NCBI RefSeq assembly: GCF_001692325.1
Contig: NZ_LXKN01000018.1
Location: forward strand, 930,001-994,000
Direction: 5' to 3'
Origin: Rhizobium sp. AC27/96
GTDB lineage: Bacteria > Pseudomonadota > Alphaproteobacteria > Rhizobiales > Rhizobiaceae
Length of the DNA stretch: 64,000 bases
The position numbers were made by a program, and so were the translations under genes. A model generated the notes under the pieces. It saw nothing but the letters and a program-made list of their open reading frames with translations. It was not told where the DNA came from and did not search any database. Positions 51,827 to 61,560 of the stretch are shown here, in pieces (the first letter of the stretch is position 1; each line of letters starts with the position of its first letter).

Positions 51827-53293
51827 TCACGCCGCCTTCTTCACGCCAGCCTTCGGTTTGCGTGACACGTTATCGCCAGCCTTGCGATCGAGCGGCAGGC
51901 AATCGAGCACGGCGAGCAGCGCAATAATCCCGAGCAAGACGAAGGCGAGGCGAAACTCGATGGCGACGATGCCGCCGATGCCAAGCGGCGCGCTGACGGC
52001 CTGACCAATACGGATACCGATCGCGCCCACGGCAATGCCCATGCCCATCGTCAACTGGAAAACCGTGCTGAACAGCGTGTTGGCGCCCGTCATCTGCCGC
52101 GGCGGAATGTCGGCAAAAGCAATCGTGTTCAACGCCGTGAAATGCATGGAGCGGCACATGCCGCCGATGAACAGCACCGGCACGATGAACCAAAGTGGCT
52201 TATCGGGCGAAAACAAAGCGCAGGCGGCAATGAAGACGGCATTCAGGATGCCATTGACGATCAGCACCGGCTTGAAGCCGAAGCGGCGCAGGATCGGCGT
52301 CGTTGCCGGCTTCATGGCCAGATTGCCGGCAAAGACCGCCAGTGTCAGCATGCCGGCATGAAAGGCGCTGAGCCCGAAGCCGACCTGAAACATCAGCGGC
52401 AGCAGGAACGGCACCGCGCCGATGGCGGTACGAAACAGCGATCCGCCGGAGATGGTGACTGCGAAGGTCGGCAGCTTCAATCCGGAGAGATCGATGAGCG
52501 GATGCTCTGTCCTTCGGAAGTGAAAAACGGATAGGGTCAGAAGGACCAGCCCGACCGCTACATAGGCTCCGGCTTCCAGCCAGACAGGGTCGGGACGACC
52601 GATCAATTCCAGCCCATACATCAGGCTTGCCAACCCAACGCCGCTGACGATGAACCCGATCCAGTCGAAAGGCGGTCGCGCCGTGCTCTTGGTTTCGGGA
52701 ATGAGCATGGGCGAAAAAACGAATGCCAAAATACCGAGCGGCAGGTTGAGGAAGAAAATCCAGCGCCAGCTCGCATGGTCGGTAATGAAGCCGCCGAGCG
52801 GCGGTCCCAGAACGGGCGCGACCAGCGCCGGCCAGGTGATCGTCGCAATTGCCGAAATCAACTTGTCCTTCGGTGTATTGTTCAAGACTACGAGCCGGCC
52901 CACCGGCACCATCATCGCCCCGCCAATGCCCTGCAGGATGCGCATCGCGACAAACGAGCCGATGCCGTTGGCAAAGCCGCACAGGACCGAGGCGAGCGTA
53001 AAGATGACGACAGCCGTGGTGAACACCAGCCGAGCGCCGAAACGATCGCTGATCCAGCCGCTGATCGGAATGAAGACCCCGAGCGTCAGAAGATAGGCGC
53101 TCATGCCGATATTGAGATCGACCGGACGGGCACCGAAGGATACCGCCATTTGCGGCAGCGCCGTCGCGATAACAGTGCCATCCAGATTTTCCATGAAAAA
53201 GGCACCGGCCACGAGCAAGGCGATCAACAGCGACCGCGAACCCGCTAATGTCTGCTTTTCCTCCCGCTGCCCGCGCGTGGACATCTCATTCAT
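51827..53293 (-). CDS. MFS transporter, DHA2 (EmrB/QacA) family
   Basis: 488 residues with about 14 membrane helices. Motif A variant GWISDRFGARLVF and motif C region GPPLGGFITDHASWRWIFFLNLPLGI mark the DHA2 drug:proton antiporters. Likely exporter of a toxic compound. No membrane-fusion partner gene adjoins, so it probably works alone. GGAG lies 9 nt before ATG 53293. Confidence 0.9.
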   Translation of the reverse strand: MNEMSTRGQREEKQTLAGSRSLLIALLVAGAFFMENLDGTVIATALPQMAVSFGARPVDLNIGMSAYLLTLGVFIPISGWISDRFGARLVFTTAVVIFTLASVLCGFANGIGSFVAMRILQGIGGAMMVPVGRLVVLNNTPKDKLISAIATITWPALVAPVLGPPLGGFITDHASWRWIFFLNLPLGILAFVFSPMLIPETKSTARPPFDWIGFIVSGVGLASLMYGLELIGRPDPVWLEAGAYVAVGLVLLTLSVFHFRRTEHPLIDLSGLKLPTFAVTISGGSLFRTAIGAVPFLLPLMFQVGFGLSAFHAGMLTLAVFAGNLAMKPATTPILRRFGFKPVLIVNGILNAVFIAACALFSPDKPLWFIVPVLFIGGMCRSMHFTALNTIAFADIPPRQMTGANTLFSTVFQLTMGMGIAVGAIGIRIGQAVSAPLGIGGIVAIEFRLAFVLLGIIALLAVLDCLPLDRKAGDNVSRKPKAGVKKAA

Positions 53294-53709
53294 TCGTCAG
53301 TCACTCCGAATCCTCCCGGCATTTCATCGCATTTAAGCGCTTCGGCAACGTTTACGATAGATCGAAATCGTCCCATCAATCGCTCTTGCGATCACGTTTC
53401 GCCTATTGAAGTGGGCGCAATTTGATCGCCGTTCAGCTCAGTCTCACGGTGCAGGCAAGCGCGGAGCGTCGGGCGCTCAAGCATTACATCGGTAAACAGA
53501 GCGATCACAGCGGGCTAGTAGGCATTCGCGCACAAGACATGGTAGGGTTTTTCGTAGAAACATGCCGCATGAAGAACGACAGGATCGATATCGGAAACTA
53601 TGGAACAGCCTCAAACAAGCCCAGACATCAGCATGAAGCCTACCAAGCAAGTATAGACTGATGATTATTCTCTCGATGGCGCAGCAATAGGAAATGAGAG
53701 CCCCGCATA
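53294..53709. other. Intergenic region between MFS gene and FadR-type regulator
   Basis: No supported gene in this 416-bp divergent region. It should hold the promoters of both flanking genes, but no unmistakable promoter or operator could be singled out. Confidence 0.4.
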
Positions 53710-54504
53710 ATGAAACAAAGCCTTGACGCAATGCCCACTCCGGCCACCCCGGAGTCGAAACTGATCGTAACGCAATCACCATTCGATGCCTTTGTGCGAA
53801 AATACGGTACGATCCCTCGGCGTGGCGTCTTCGGCTATTTCGTCCACGAGCTTGGTCGCCGCATCGTTGGCGGGCACTATCCGGTCGGCACGACATTGCC
53901 GAACGAGCCAGACCTAGTCGAACAGTTCGGCATCAGCCGCACCGTCATCCGCGAGGCGATGAAATGCCTTGCCGGCAAGGGGCTGGTGGAAATCAAAACC
54001 CGCGTCGGCACACGCGTCAAGGAACGCTCCAACTGGCATCACCTCGATACCGATGTCATGGTCTGGTATTACGAGACCGGGCCTTCGGTGGAAATCATGC
54101 GCGCGATCAAGGATCTCCGGCTTGCACTGGAGCCGGAAGCAACGGCCCGCGCGGCTGCGCGCTGCACTGAGCAGGACATTGCCGCCATTCGCTCCGCTTA
54201 CGAGGACATGGCTTCCAGCATCGGTGACATCAACACCAATGCCGATGCCGACCTGCGCTTTCATACGGCGATTTTCGCCGCCACCCACAACATGATCTAT
54301 TCGCAGTTGATCGACCTGATCGCGGTCGGGATCTATGCCAATCGCACGCTTTCAGGTCTCGAGGATATCGCGGAGGGCCAGAAGCGCGCCCTGCCCTTTC
54401 ACAAGGCCATTCTCGATGCGATCGCCGCGCGCGATTCCGAGGCCGCGCTTCATGCCTCCCGGCGCCTGCTCGAATCCTGGCTTATGACCTACGACGACAC
54501 CTGA
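53710..54504 (+). CDS. FadR/GntR family regulator
   Basis: 264 residues: N-terminal winged HTH (LPNEPDLVEQFGISRTVIRE, then MKCLAGKGLVEIKTRVGTRV) and C-terminal FCD ligand domain (LALEPEATARAAARCTEQD; DADLRFHTAIFAATHN; HASRRLLESWL). Typical of regulators of sugar-acid metabolism. It is divergent from one DHA2 exporter and convergent with another, so its target is unclear. The start ATG has no obvious ribosome site. Confidence 0.88.
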   Translation: MKQSLDAMPTPATPESKLIVTQSPFDAFVRKYGTIPRRGVFGYFVHELGRRIVGGHYPVGTTLPNEPDLVEQFGISRTVIREAMKCLAGKGLVEIKTRVGTRVKERSNWHHLDTDVMVWYYETGPSVEIMRAIKDLRLALEPEATARAAARCTEQDIAAIRSAYEDMASSIGDINTNADADLRFHTAIFAATHNMIYSQLIDLIAVGIYANRTLSGLEDIAEGQKRALPFHKAILDAIAARDSEAALHASRRLLESWLMTYDDT

Positions 54505-54564
54505 TCCGCTTGCCCCGACGCAGAACAGATGCCGGCACCCAAAACCAGTGCCGGCATCGTTCCA

Positions 54565-56061
54565 TCAATGCGTCATGGCATCCTGTGCATCCGTCTTGAC
54601 TGCCGTCCGGCGACCGGCGTCGTGAGCCACCGGAATGAGCCAGATGGTTGCGAAGGTCGTGACGGCGACAACGACGACTGCCCAGAAGCTCCAATGCAGA
54701 GCGGCGTCAAAAACACCCCTGATGGCCGGATCGCCCCCGAGATCGGAAAGCCCGGTTGGTTGGTTCAGAAGGTCGTGTAGCCTGGTAGCCAGTTCACCGC
54801 TGCCGTAATGCGCGATGCCGACATTCATGATCGCACCCAGCGCCGTGGCGCCAAGCGTATTGCCGAGGCTGCGCGAGAAGATGATCGACGCGGTCGCGCT
54901 GCCGCGCATCGACCACTCGACGCTCTCCTGCACCAGCACGACACTGGTGAGGCTGATGAGGCCCATGCCGAAGCCCATCAGAAACGAGCCGACGCCGGCG
55001 ATGATCGGGCTGCTCTCCGGGGTGAGGAAGAGGAGAAAGAGAGCGCCGAACGGAAACATGAAACTGCCGGCGCGCAATGTCCTGCGGATGCCGAACATGC
55101 GGAAGAACCGGCTGGCTAACATCACCGCCAGCGGCCAGCCGACGATCAGCATGGTCAGGGTGAAGCCGGCCTCAAGAGGCGACCGGCCGAGAACACCTTG
55201 AACATAAATCGGCAGAACCGTCGTCAGGCCGATCAAGGCCATGCCGGCAAGCAGGGTCGCGGCATTGCTGGTTGCGATCAATCGCTGGCTCCAGAGCGCG
55301 ATCGAGATGATCGGTTCAGGCGCCCGCCTTTCCTGCCAGATGAACAGGATGCCGCTGAGAATAAAGACGATCGCTAGGGGACCAAGAACGGCAAAGCCGG
55401 AATCGGTTTCCGTCAGAATGACCAGCAGCGATACGACGGAGATCGAAAACAGGATCGTGCCGAGATAGTCGATCTTCGCTTCGCGCGGCGTGATGCGCTC
55501 ATGCAGGAAGAATATGAAGCCGGCGATGGAAAGGACGCCAACCGGCAGGTTGATCCAGAAGATCCACGCCCAGGAGAGATTGTCGACGATGATGCCGCCG
55601 GCGAGCGGACCGATGACGGCCGACACCGCCCAGACGCTGGCAAGCGCGCCCTGCACTTTGGCGCGCTCTTCCAGCTTGTAGAGATCGCCGACCACCGTCA
55701 TCGTCACCGGCTGGATGGCGCCGGCGCCCAGGCCCTGCAACAGCCTGAAAGCGATCAGCGACGCCATCGACCAGGCAAAGCCCGCAAGCGTCGAGCCGAC
55801 GAGAAAGATCAGTATGCCGCCGATCAGCATGGGCTTGCGGCCGAAAATATCGGAAAGCTTGCCATAGATAACCGTCGTGGTGGACTGCGCCAGCAGAAAG
55901 GCCGAGAAGACCCAACTGTAATAGGTGAACCCGCCGAGCTGGCCGACGATGCGCGGCGTGGCGGTCGCGACAATCGTCGCTTCGACGGCAACCATGAAGG
56001 TCGCAAGCATGATCGAGACGATGACCAACGGGCGTCTCGAACGATCGACCGTGCTGGACAT
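54565..56061 (-). CDS. MFS transporter, DHA2 drug-resistance family
   Basis: 498 residues with 14 predicted membrane helices. GKLSDIFGRKPMLIGG (motif A) and GPLAGGIIVDNLSWAWIFWINLPVG (motif C region) are present. ATG 56061 was chosen because AAGGA lies 5 nt upstream; the frame is open to 56202 but without a ribosome site. A second DHA2 protein lies at 51827-53293; the two are clearly different sequences. Confidence 0.9.
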   Translation of the reverse strand: MSSTVDRSRRPLVIVSIMLATFMVAVEATIVATATPRIVGQLGGFTYYSWVFSAFLLAQSTTTVIYGKLSDIFGRKPMLIGGILIFLVGSTLAGFAWSMASLIAFRLLQGLGAGAIQPVTMTVVGDLYKLEERAKVQGALASVWAVSAVIGPLAGGIIVDNLSWAWIFWINLPVGVLSIAGFIFFLHERITPREAKIDYLGTILFSISVVSLLVILTETDSGFAVLGPLAIVFILSGILFIWQERRAPEPIISIALWSQRLIATSNAATLLAGMALIGLTTVLPIYVQGVLGRSPLEAGFTLTMLIVGWPLAVMLASRFFRMFGIRRTLRAGSFMFPFGALFLLFLTPESSPIIAGVGSFLMGFGMGLISLTSVVLVQESVEWSMRGSATASIIFSRSLGNTLGATALGAIMNVGIAHYGSGELATRLHDLLNQPTGLSDLGGDPAIRGVFDAALHWSFWAVVVVAVTTFATIWLIPVAHDAGRRTAVKTDAQDAMTH

Positions 56062-56342
56062 GGTATTCCTTTCTGACTGCTGCACCCGGCATCGAATACG
56101 CACAGGCCGTCGAGGCGGCATGGTTGAGCGTTTGATTTTTGGAATCGACGCCGGAAGACGAGGCGACTGAGGGGATTTTGCCTGAATTGTTATGATAAGC
56201 ATTGCATACTGATATGGGGAGGTGTCAACTGTTTAAACGCAACTGCAGATCGCGTGGCTTGACTGAATCCATCTATTGCGATGTCCGCCAATAAGCCATT
56301 CTCTAAATTAATTTCCGTTGATTTGTTTATTTCCTGAACTTA

Positions 56343-57518
56343 TTGTCGGAAAAAACAGACCAAGATCTGAGGCGGAACGTCGAATTGCTCACCTCTTCCC
56401 AGCAGCAGCTTCTGCGCGTGATCAGCCAATCAGGCCCGCTGAGCCGCACCGTTCTTGCAGCATCCATGGGTTTGAGCAAGGCAGCGATGAGCGGAATTGC
56501 CCGTGACCTGATCTCCCTTGGCGTCCTGCACGAGACAGAGACGATCTATGGCCAGGGCCGCCCGTCGATCCTGCTGGATCTGCACCCGGAGGGCGCCTTC
56601 TTCGTCGGTATTTCATTGCTTGAAGACCCTGCGCCGATGGTGCTCAGCGATTTCAACGGCAACATCGTCGCACGCCAGACCATGCCGCGATCCCGCGATC
56701 CGGAGATTATCGCCGAGTCGATAGCCGAGATGCTGCCGAGACTGCTGACGGAACGCGAGGATGCACTCCGCAAGCTTTACGGCATCGGCATTGCGCTCTC
56801 GGGCTTTGTCGACGAGAAACAGGCAAACTGCGTCCAATCGACATTGCTCGGCTGGAAGGACGCGCCGCTTGCGAGCATCGTCAGGCAGAAGACCGGCATC
56901 GACACCTTCATCGAGAACGACGCAAAGGCCGTCGCCGTCAGCGAGAAACTGTTCGGCAGCACGCGCGATGTGCAGAACTTCAGCGTGGTCTCCTTCGATG
57001 AAGGCATCGGCTGCGCGCATTTCATCGGCGGCAATCTCTATCGCGGCAATCACGGCGGTGCCGGCGAGATTGCCCATTGCACCATCGAACCCAATGGCTC
57101 GCCCTGCCGCTGCGGTAAGCGTGGCTGCCTCGACACGGTCGCCTCGATGAAGGCGATCAAGGAAATGGCGAAGGCTGAAGGTCTCGCCTGCAATTCTCTC
57201 GACGATCTGGAGGCCGAGGCTTCGCTCGGCAATGCGGCAGCCATCCGCATCCTGCATCGCGCCGGCAATGCGCTTGGCCTGGCAATTGCCCATCTGATCC
57301 AGTTCAACGATCCCGGCATGATCCTGATCACCCATGTCGAGGGCCGCTTCGACGGCCTCTTCGGCACCGTCATGCGCCAGGCAGCCGAGGCGAACGTATT
57401 GCCGCGCTATGCCGGCCAGACGCCGATCCGCACGCAGCGCGTCGATGGCGATGTCTGGGCACGCGGCGCCGCAAGCATTGCCGCCCATAATTTTCTGATT
57501 GGTCCCACCCCGAATTGA
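56343..57518 (+). CDS. ROK family transcriptional regulator (TTG start)
   Basis: 391 residues. N-terminal winged HTH (QQQLLRVISQSGPLSRTVLA; MGLSKAAMSGIARDLISLG) and the ROK kinase-like body with zinc-type CxCGxxGC motif (SPCRCGKRGCLDT) and the glycine-rich GNLYRGNHGGAGEIAH. No ATG precedes the HTH; TTG 56343 is the only reasonable start and has little ribosome site. It lies 7 bp before the M81 peptidase gene and so is cotranscribed with it. Effector probably a sugar or amino-sugar, by family. Confidence 0.87.
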   Translation: MSEKTDQDLRRNVELLTSSQQQLLRVISQSGPLSRTVLAASMGLSKAAMSGIARDLISLGVLHETETIYGQGRPSILLDLHPEGAFFVGISLLEDPAPMVLSDFNGNIVARQTMPRSRDPEIIAESIAEMLPRLLTEREDALRKLYGIGIALSGFVDEKQANCVQSTLLGWKDAPLASIVRQKTGIDTFIENDAKAVAVSEKLFGSTRDVQNFSVVSFDEGIGCAHFIGGNLYRGNHGGAGEIAHCTIEPNGSPCRCGKRGCLDTVASMKAIKEMAKAEGLACNSLDDLEAEASLGNAAAIRILHRAGNALGLAIAHLIQFNDPGMILITHVEGRFDGLFGTVMRQAAEANVLPRYAGQTPIRTQRVDGDVWARGAASIAAHNFLIGPTPN

Positions 57519-57525
57519 GGTTCCC

Positions 57526-58968
57526 ATGCGCATCGCCGTCGGAGGCATTCACATCGAATGCAGCACCTATAATCCCGTCCTGAACGAGGAGAAGGATTTT
57601 CGCGTTCTTCGTGGCGAAGAGCTGATAGCCGCGCCCTACTTCGCCTTTCTTCGGGATTATGACGGCGAATTCCTGCCGACCATCCATGCCAGGGCCATCG
57701 CCGGCGGTCCGGTCGCCCGCCATACATATGAGGCCTTCAAGGCCGAGTTCCTGGAGCGCCTGAAGCCATTGCTGCCGCTCGACGGGCTCTACCTTGCCAT
57801 GCACGGCGCCATGTATGTCGAAGGCATGGAAGATGCCGAGGGCGATTGGATCAGCGCCGCGCGCACCGTTGTCGGCGACGATTGCATGGTTTCGGCCAGC
57901 TACGATCTGCACGGCAACGTCACCCAGCGCATCATCGATGCGCTCGACATGTATTCCACCTATCGCACCGCCCCGCATATCGACGTCGAAGAGACCATGC
58001 GCCGCGCCGTGAAGATGCTGACGGAAAGCCTGAAGACCGGCGTCAAGCCGATCCTGCTCTGGGCACCGATCCCTGTGGTATTGCCGGGCGAGCGCACGAG
58101 CACTGTCGATGAACCGGCCAAGAGCCTTTATGACATGTTGCCAGAGATCGATGCCATCGACGGCGTCTGGGATGCCTCGCTGATGGTCGGTTATGTCTGG
58201 GCCGACGAGCCGCGTGCCACGGCCGCTGCCATCATGACCGGCACGGATCGTGCGGTTCTCGAACGGGAAGCGAAACGTCTCGCGCAGGCCTATTGGGATG
58301 TGCGCAAGGATTTCGTTTTCGGCTGCGAGACCGGCACCATCGAGGAGTGCGTTGCCAAGGCAATCGCCAGCCCGACCGCGCCTGTGGTTCTGGCCGAGTC
58401 CGGCGATAATCCCACAGGCGGCGGCGTCGGAGATCGCGCCGATGTGCTCGCTGAGCTTATCGCCAACAATGCGAAGGGCGTCATCTTCGCCGGTATCGCC
58501 GATAAGGCAGCCACGGAAGCCTGCTACGCGGCTGGCATTGGCGCCACCCTCGATCTCTCGGTTGGCGCATCGCTCGATACGAAGGGAAGCAAGCCCGTAA
58601 AAGGCAGCTTCACCGTCAAATTCCTGCTCGAAGCCGCAGACCCGATCGATGCGCAGGCGGTGGTCTCCATCGGCGGCATTGATCTGGTGTTGTCGGTAAA
58701 GCGCCGCCCCTATCACAATATCTCCGACTTCACGCGCCTTGGCCTCGATCCGCACAATGCAAAGATCATCGTCGTCAAGTCAGGCTATCTCTCGCCGGAA
58801 CTGGCGCCGATCGCCAATCCGAACCTGATGGCGCTTTCGCCGGGGGTCGTCGACCAGTTCGTCGAACGCCTGCCACGATTGCGCAAGACAAAGCCGACCT
58901 ATCCCTTCGACAAGGACTTCGAGTTCACCCCCGAGACGGCGATCTCGGCGCGGACCATCGGTCGCTGA
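57526..58968 (+). CDS. M81 family metallopeptidase (MlrC/microcystinase C-like)
   Basis: 480 residues. The N terminus MRIAVGGIHIECSTYNPVLN, HGAMYVEGMEDAEGDW, SYDLHGNV and AESGDNPTGGG are the conserved M81/DUF1485 blocks, with His residues likely to bind zinc. MlrC cuts linear microcystin products; relatives are widespread in rhizobia beside peptide transporters. ATG 57526 follows GAGG. The downstream Dpp-type transporter and gamma-glutamyltransferase point to catabolism of an unusual peptide. Confidence 0.9.
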   Translation: MRIAVGGIHIECSTYNPVLNEEKDFRVLRGEELIAAPYFAFLRDYDGEFLPTIHARAIAGGPVARHTYEAFKAEFLERLKPLLPLDGLYLAMHGAMYVEGMEDAEGDWISAARTVVGDDCMVSASYDLHGNVTQRIIDALDMYSTYRTAPHIDVEETMRRAVKMLTESLKTGVKPILLWAPIPVVLPGERTSTVDEPAKSLYDMLPEIDAIDGVWDASLMVGYVWADEPRATAAAIMTGTDRAVLEREAKRLAQAYWDVRKDFVFGCETGTIEECVAKAIASPTAPVVLAESGDNPTGGGVGDRADVLAELIANNAKGVIFAGIADKAATEACYAAGIGATLDLSVGASLDTKGSKPVKGSFTVKFLLEAADPIDAQAVVSIGGIDLVLSVKRRPYHNISDFTRLGLDPHNAKIIVVKSGYLSPELAPIANPNLMALSPGVVDQFVERLPRLRKTKPTYPFDKDFEFTPETAISARTIGR

Positions 58969-58975
58969 ACCCCAA

Positions 58976-58997
58976 GCCCGGCGCCAATACGCCGGGC
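58976..58997 (+). terminator. Hairpin after the M81 peptidase gene
   Basis: GCCCGGCG pairs perfectly with CGCCGGGC around CCAATA, 7 bp past the stop codon. No T-run follows. Confidence 0.55.
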
Positions 58998-59048
58998 AAA
59001 ATCTATCCAGAATTGCACTCAGACGGCACTGTTTCAAAGGCCGTTTCG

Positions 59049-59090
59049 GTGCATTGCGCACAAACATTGTGCATTGCATAAATTGCACAA
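59049..59090 (+). promoter_or_regulatory. Cluster of TTGTGCA/TGCACAA dyads upstream of FadR-type gene
   Basis: GTGC-ATTGC-GCAC lies at 59049-59061 and TTGTGCA-N10-TGCACAA at 59067-59090, immediately upstream of the promoter at 59099. Their repeated half-site suggests an activator or second repressor. No protein can be assigned. Confidence 0.4.
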
Positions 59091-59098
59091 AAAAGAGC

Positions 59099-59150
59099 TT
59101 GACGGCAGGGTTGTGTTGAACTTTTATTGAACCAATTCGAAATTGGTTCA
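59099..59150 (+). promoter_or_regulatory. Promoter with a perfect 23-bp palindromic operator
   Basis: TTGACG (59099-59104), a 17-bp spacer and TTTTAT (59122-59127) form a sigma-70 promoter. The operator at 59128-59150 is a perfect inverted repeat with half-site TGAACCAATT and 3-bp centre CGA, covering the expected transcription start and ending 9 bp before ATG 59160. This suits autorepression by the GntR-type protein encoded next. Confidence 0.7.
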
Positions 59151-59159
59151 CCCCTCGAC

Positions 59160-59897
59160 ATGGCAATCAGCAGCCTTCCGGAGAATTCGGTCTATGCCCT
59201 GGAAAAGCTCCGGGGCCTTTTGAATTCGGATGAATTGTCGGGAGACGGAAAACTTCCGACTGAGCGCGCCCTGTCGGAAACCTTCGGCATCAGCCGCCGC
59301 GCCATCCGGCGAGCGCTGGAGGTACTGGAGGCCGAGGGTCGCGTGTGGCGACGCCAGGGTTCTGGAACCTATGCCGGGCAGCGCCCGGACGGCTGGAGCG
59401 AGCATGTCAGTTCACTGGTCGCCGGCACCGATCTCATGGAAGTCATGGAGGTGCGCCTGCGCATCGAGCCGCAATTGGCCCAGCTAGCGGCCATGCGCGC
59501 CAAGCCCGATGACATCGACCGCATGTATGAATTGACGAAGAAAATCACCGCCAGCGACGATGCCGACAGCCGCGAGCTTTGGGATGGCGCGCTACATCGG
59601 CTGATCGCCGAAAGTGCCGGCAACCAGTTCTTTTTGACCATCTTCGACGTCATCAACCATGTTCGCCAGGACGAGGCATGGCAAACCATTCGCGAATTGG
59701 CCCGCAGCATCAACAAGACGCGCCCAGTCTCCTATGCGCAGCATATGGCGATCATCGACGCCATTGCAGCGCGCAACCCGATGCGTGCGGCCGAAGCCAT
59801 GCGCGAGCATCTGCTGATGCTCCAGGAAAGCCTGATCCGTATCACCTCGCTCGATGCGCGACACCAGCAGGAACCGCTGACTGAAGAGGTGGGCTGA
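59160..59897 (+). CDS. FadR/GntR family regulator of the peptide-uptake cluster
   Basis: 245 residues from ATG 59160 (a TTG at 59127 lies inside the operator and is rejected). Winged HTH (KLPTERALSETFGISRRAIR; ALEVLEAEGRVWRRQGSGTY) followed by an FCD domain (EVRLRIEPQLAQLAAMRA; HRLIAESAGNQFFL; AMREHLLMLQESL). The binding protein gene follows after 85 bp, so it most likely controls the dpp-ggt operon and itself. Confidence 0.9.
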   Translation: MAISSLPENSVYALEKLRGLLNSDELSGDGKLPTERALSETFGISRRAIRRALEVLEAEGRVWRRQGSGTYAGQRPDGWSEHVSSLVAGTDLMEVMEVRLRIEPQLAQLAAMRAKPDDIDRMYELTKKITASDDADSRELWDGALHRLIAESAGNQFFLTIFDVINHVRQDEAWQTIRELARSINKTRPVSYAQHMAIIDAIAARNPMRAAEAMREHLLMLQESLIRITSLDARHQQEPLTEEVG

Positions 59898-59982
59898 CCA
59901 AAGGCCTGCCCGCACCAGACCACGGCCGGAGAGGAAACCGGCCGAGACTGCAAAAAACGAAAATCATAATCAGGAGAACAAG

Positions 59983-61491
59983 ATGAAGATCGCCAAATTC
60001 CTGACATCGCTTGCCGCCGGTGCCTTGGTTGCATTGCCGGCTTTCGCTGTCGAACTCAAGATCGGCCTGCAGGATGATGCCGACGCGCTGGACCCGGCTC
60101 AATCGCGCACATTCGTCGGCCGCATCGTCTATACCGCCCTTTGCGACAAGCTTGTCGACGTCACCCCGGATCTGCAGTTCGTGCCGCAGCTCGCCACCTC
60201 GTGGAAATGGTCCGCTGATGGCAAGCAGCTGATCATGGAACTGCGCCAGGGCGTCAAGTTCCAGGACGAGACGCCGTTCAACGCACAGGCGGTGGTCGAT
60301 AATATCCAGCGCTACCAGACCTTGCCGGAATCGCGCCGCAAAAGCGAGCTCTCCTCCGTCGCCAAAGTCGAGGCATCGGGCGAATACCAAGTCACCTTCA
60401 CGTTGAAGGCGCCCGACGTCACGCTGCTCGCCCAGCTTTCCGACCGTTCCGGCATGATGATCTCGCCGACGGCGGCGAAAGCCACCGGAGCGAAGTTCGG
60501 CGATCATCCCGTCTGCTCCGGGCCGTTCAAGTTCGTCGAGCGCGTACAACAGGACCGCATCGTGCTTGAGAAGTTCCAGGATTACTGGAACAAGGACAAT
60601 ATCTTCATCGACAAGGTCACCTACCTGCCGATCCCCGACACGACGGTTCGCCTCGCAAACCTGCGCTCCGGCGATCTCGACATGATCGAGCGCGTGGCGG
60701 CATCCGATGTCGGCACGGTGAAGAGCGACCCCAATCTCGTTTATGCCGATGCGATCGGCACCGGCTGGCTCGGCGTCTATGCCAATGTCGGCAATGGTGC
60801 GCGCGCCGATAATCCGCTCGGCAAAGACAAGCGCCTGCGTCAGGCCTTCTCGCTGGCGATTGATCGCGAAGCCGCCATGCAGATCGTCTTTGACGGCACC
60901 GGTCTTGCCGGCAATCAGCCATTCGCACCCAACAGCCCGTGGTTCGACAAGGATGTGCCGGTTCCCGCCCGAGACGTCGACAAGGCCAAGGCCCTCATCA
61001 AGGAAGCCGGCTTCGACCGGATCCCCGTCGAGCTTGCGGTCGCCAACAATCCCGTCTCGATGCAGATGATGCAGATCATCCAGTCTATGGTCGCCGAAGC
61101 CGGTTTCGATGTGACGCTGAAAACTACCGAATTTGCGACGCTGCTGGACGCGCAGTCGAGCGGCAACTACCAGCTCAGCCGATCTGATTGGTCCGGCCGC
61201 TCCGATCCCGACGGCAATATCCAGCAATTCGTGACGACCGGCGCCGGCCTCAACGATTCCAAATACAGCAATCCCGAGGTCGACAAGCTGCTGCTTGAGG
61301 CACGCCAGTCCCAGGACAATGCCGTGCGCAAGCAGAAATACGATGCAGCCGAGGCCATCCTAGACAAGGACCTGCCGATCATCTTCCTCGGACATCAGGC
61401 CTGGATCTGGGCCTACAACAAGAAGGTGTCCGGCTTCGTTGCCTCGCCAGACGGAATGATCCGTCTTGCCGGTGTGAAGAAGAGCAACTGA
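59983..61491 (+). CDS. Peptide ABC transporter substrate-binding protein (DppA/OppA family)
   Basis: 502 residues, SBP family 5. Signal peptide MKIAKFLTSLAAGALVALPAFA. The family signature follows (QFVPQLATSWKWSADGKQLIMELRQGVKFQDETPFNA, read in parts). AGGAG is 6 nt before the start. It binds a peptide or related amine in the periplasm. Permeases follow downstream, but no ATPase is seen before the window ends. Confidence 0.93.
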   Translation: MKIAKFLTSLAAGALVALPAFAVELKIGLQDDADALDPAQSRTFVGRIVYTALCDKLVDVTPDLQFVPQLATSWKWSADGKQLIMELRQGVKFQDETPFNAQAVVDNIQRYQTLPESRRKSELSSVAKVEASGEYQVTFTLKAPDVTLLAQLSDRSGMMISPTAAKATGAKFGDHPVCSGPFKFVERVQQDRIVLEKFQDYWNKDNIFIDKVTYLPIPDTTVRLANLRSGDLDMIERVAASDVGTVKSDPNLVYADAIGTGWLGVYANVGNGARADNPLGKDKRLRQAFSLAIDREAAMQIVFDGTGLAGNQPFAPNSPWFDKDVPVPARDVDKAKALIKEAGFDRIPVELAVANNPVSMQMMQIIQSMVAEAGFDVTLKTTEFATLLDAQSSGNYQLSRSDWSGRSDPDGNIQQFVTTGAGLNDSKYSNPEVDKLLLEARQSQDNAVRKQKYDAAEAILDKDLPIIFLGHQAWIWAYNKKVSGFVASPDGMIRLAGVKKSN

Positions 61492-61560
61492 GCCAGAACG
61501 CCATGCGGGCCTCCCCCGCATGGCTCTTCCGGCATTCGATAGCGCGGCGAGGATCTGCCC

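Noticed and set aside
59842..61227. 461-codon reverse-strand frame under the peptide-binding protein
   Set aside because: Antisense shadow of a canonical family 5 binding protein.
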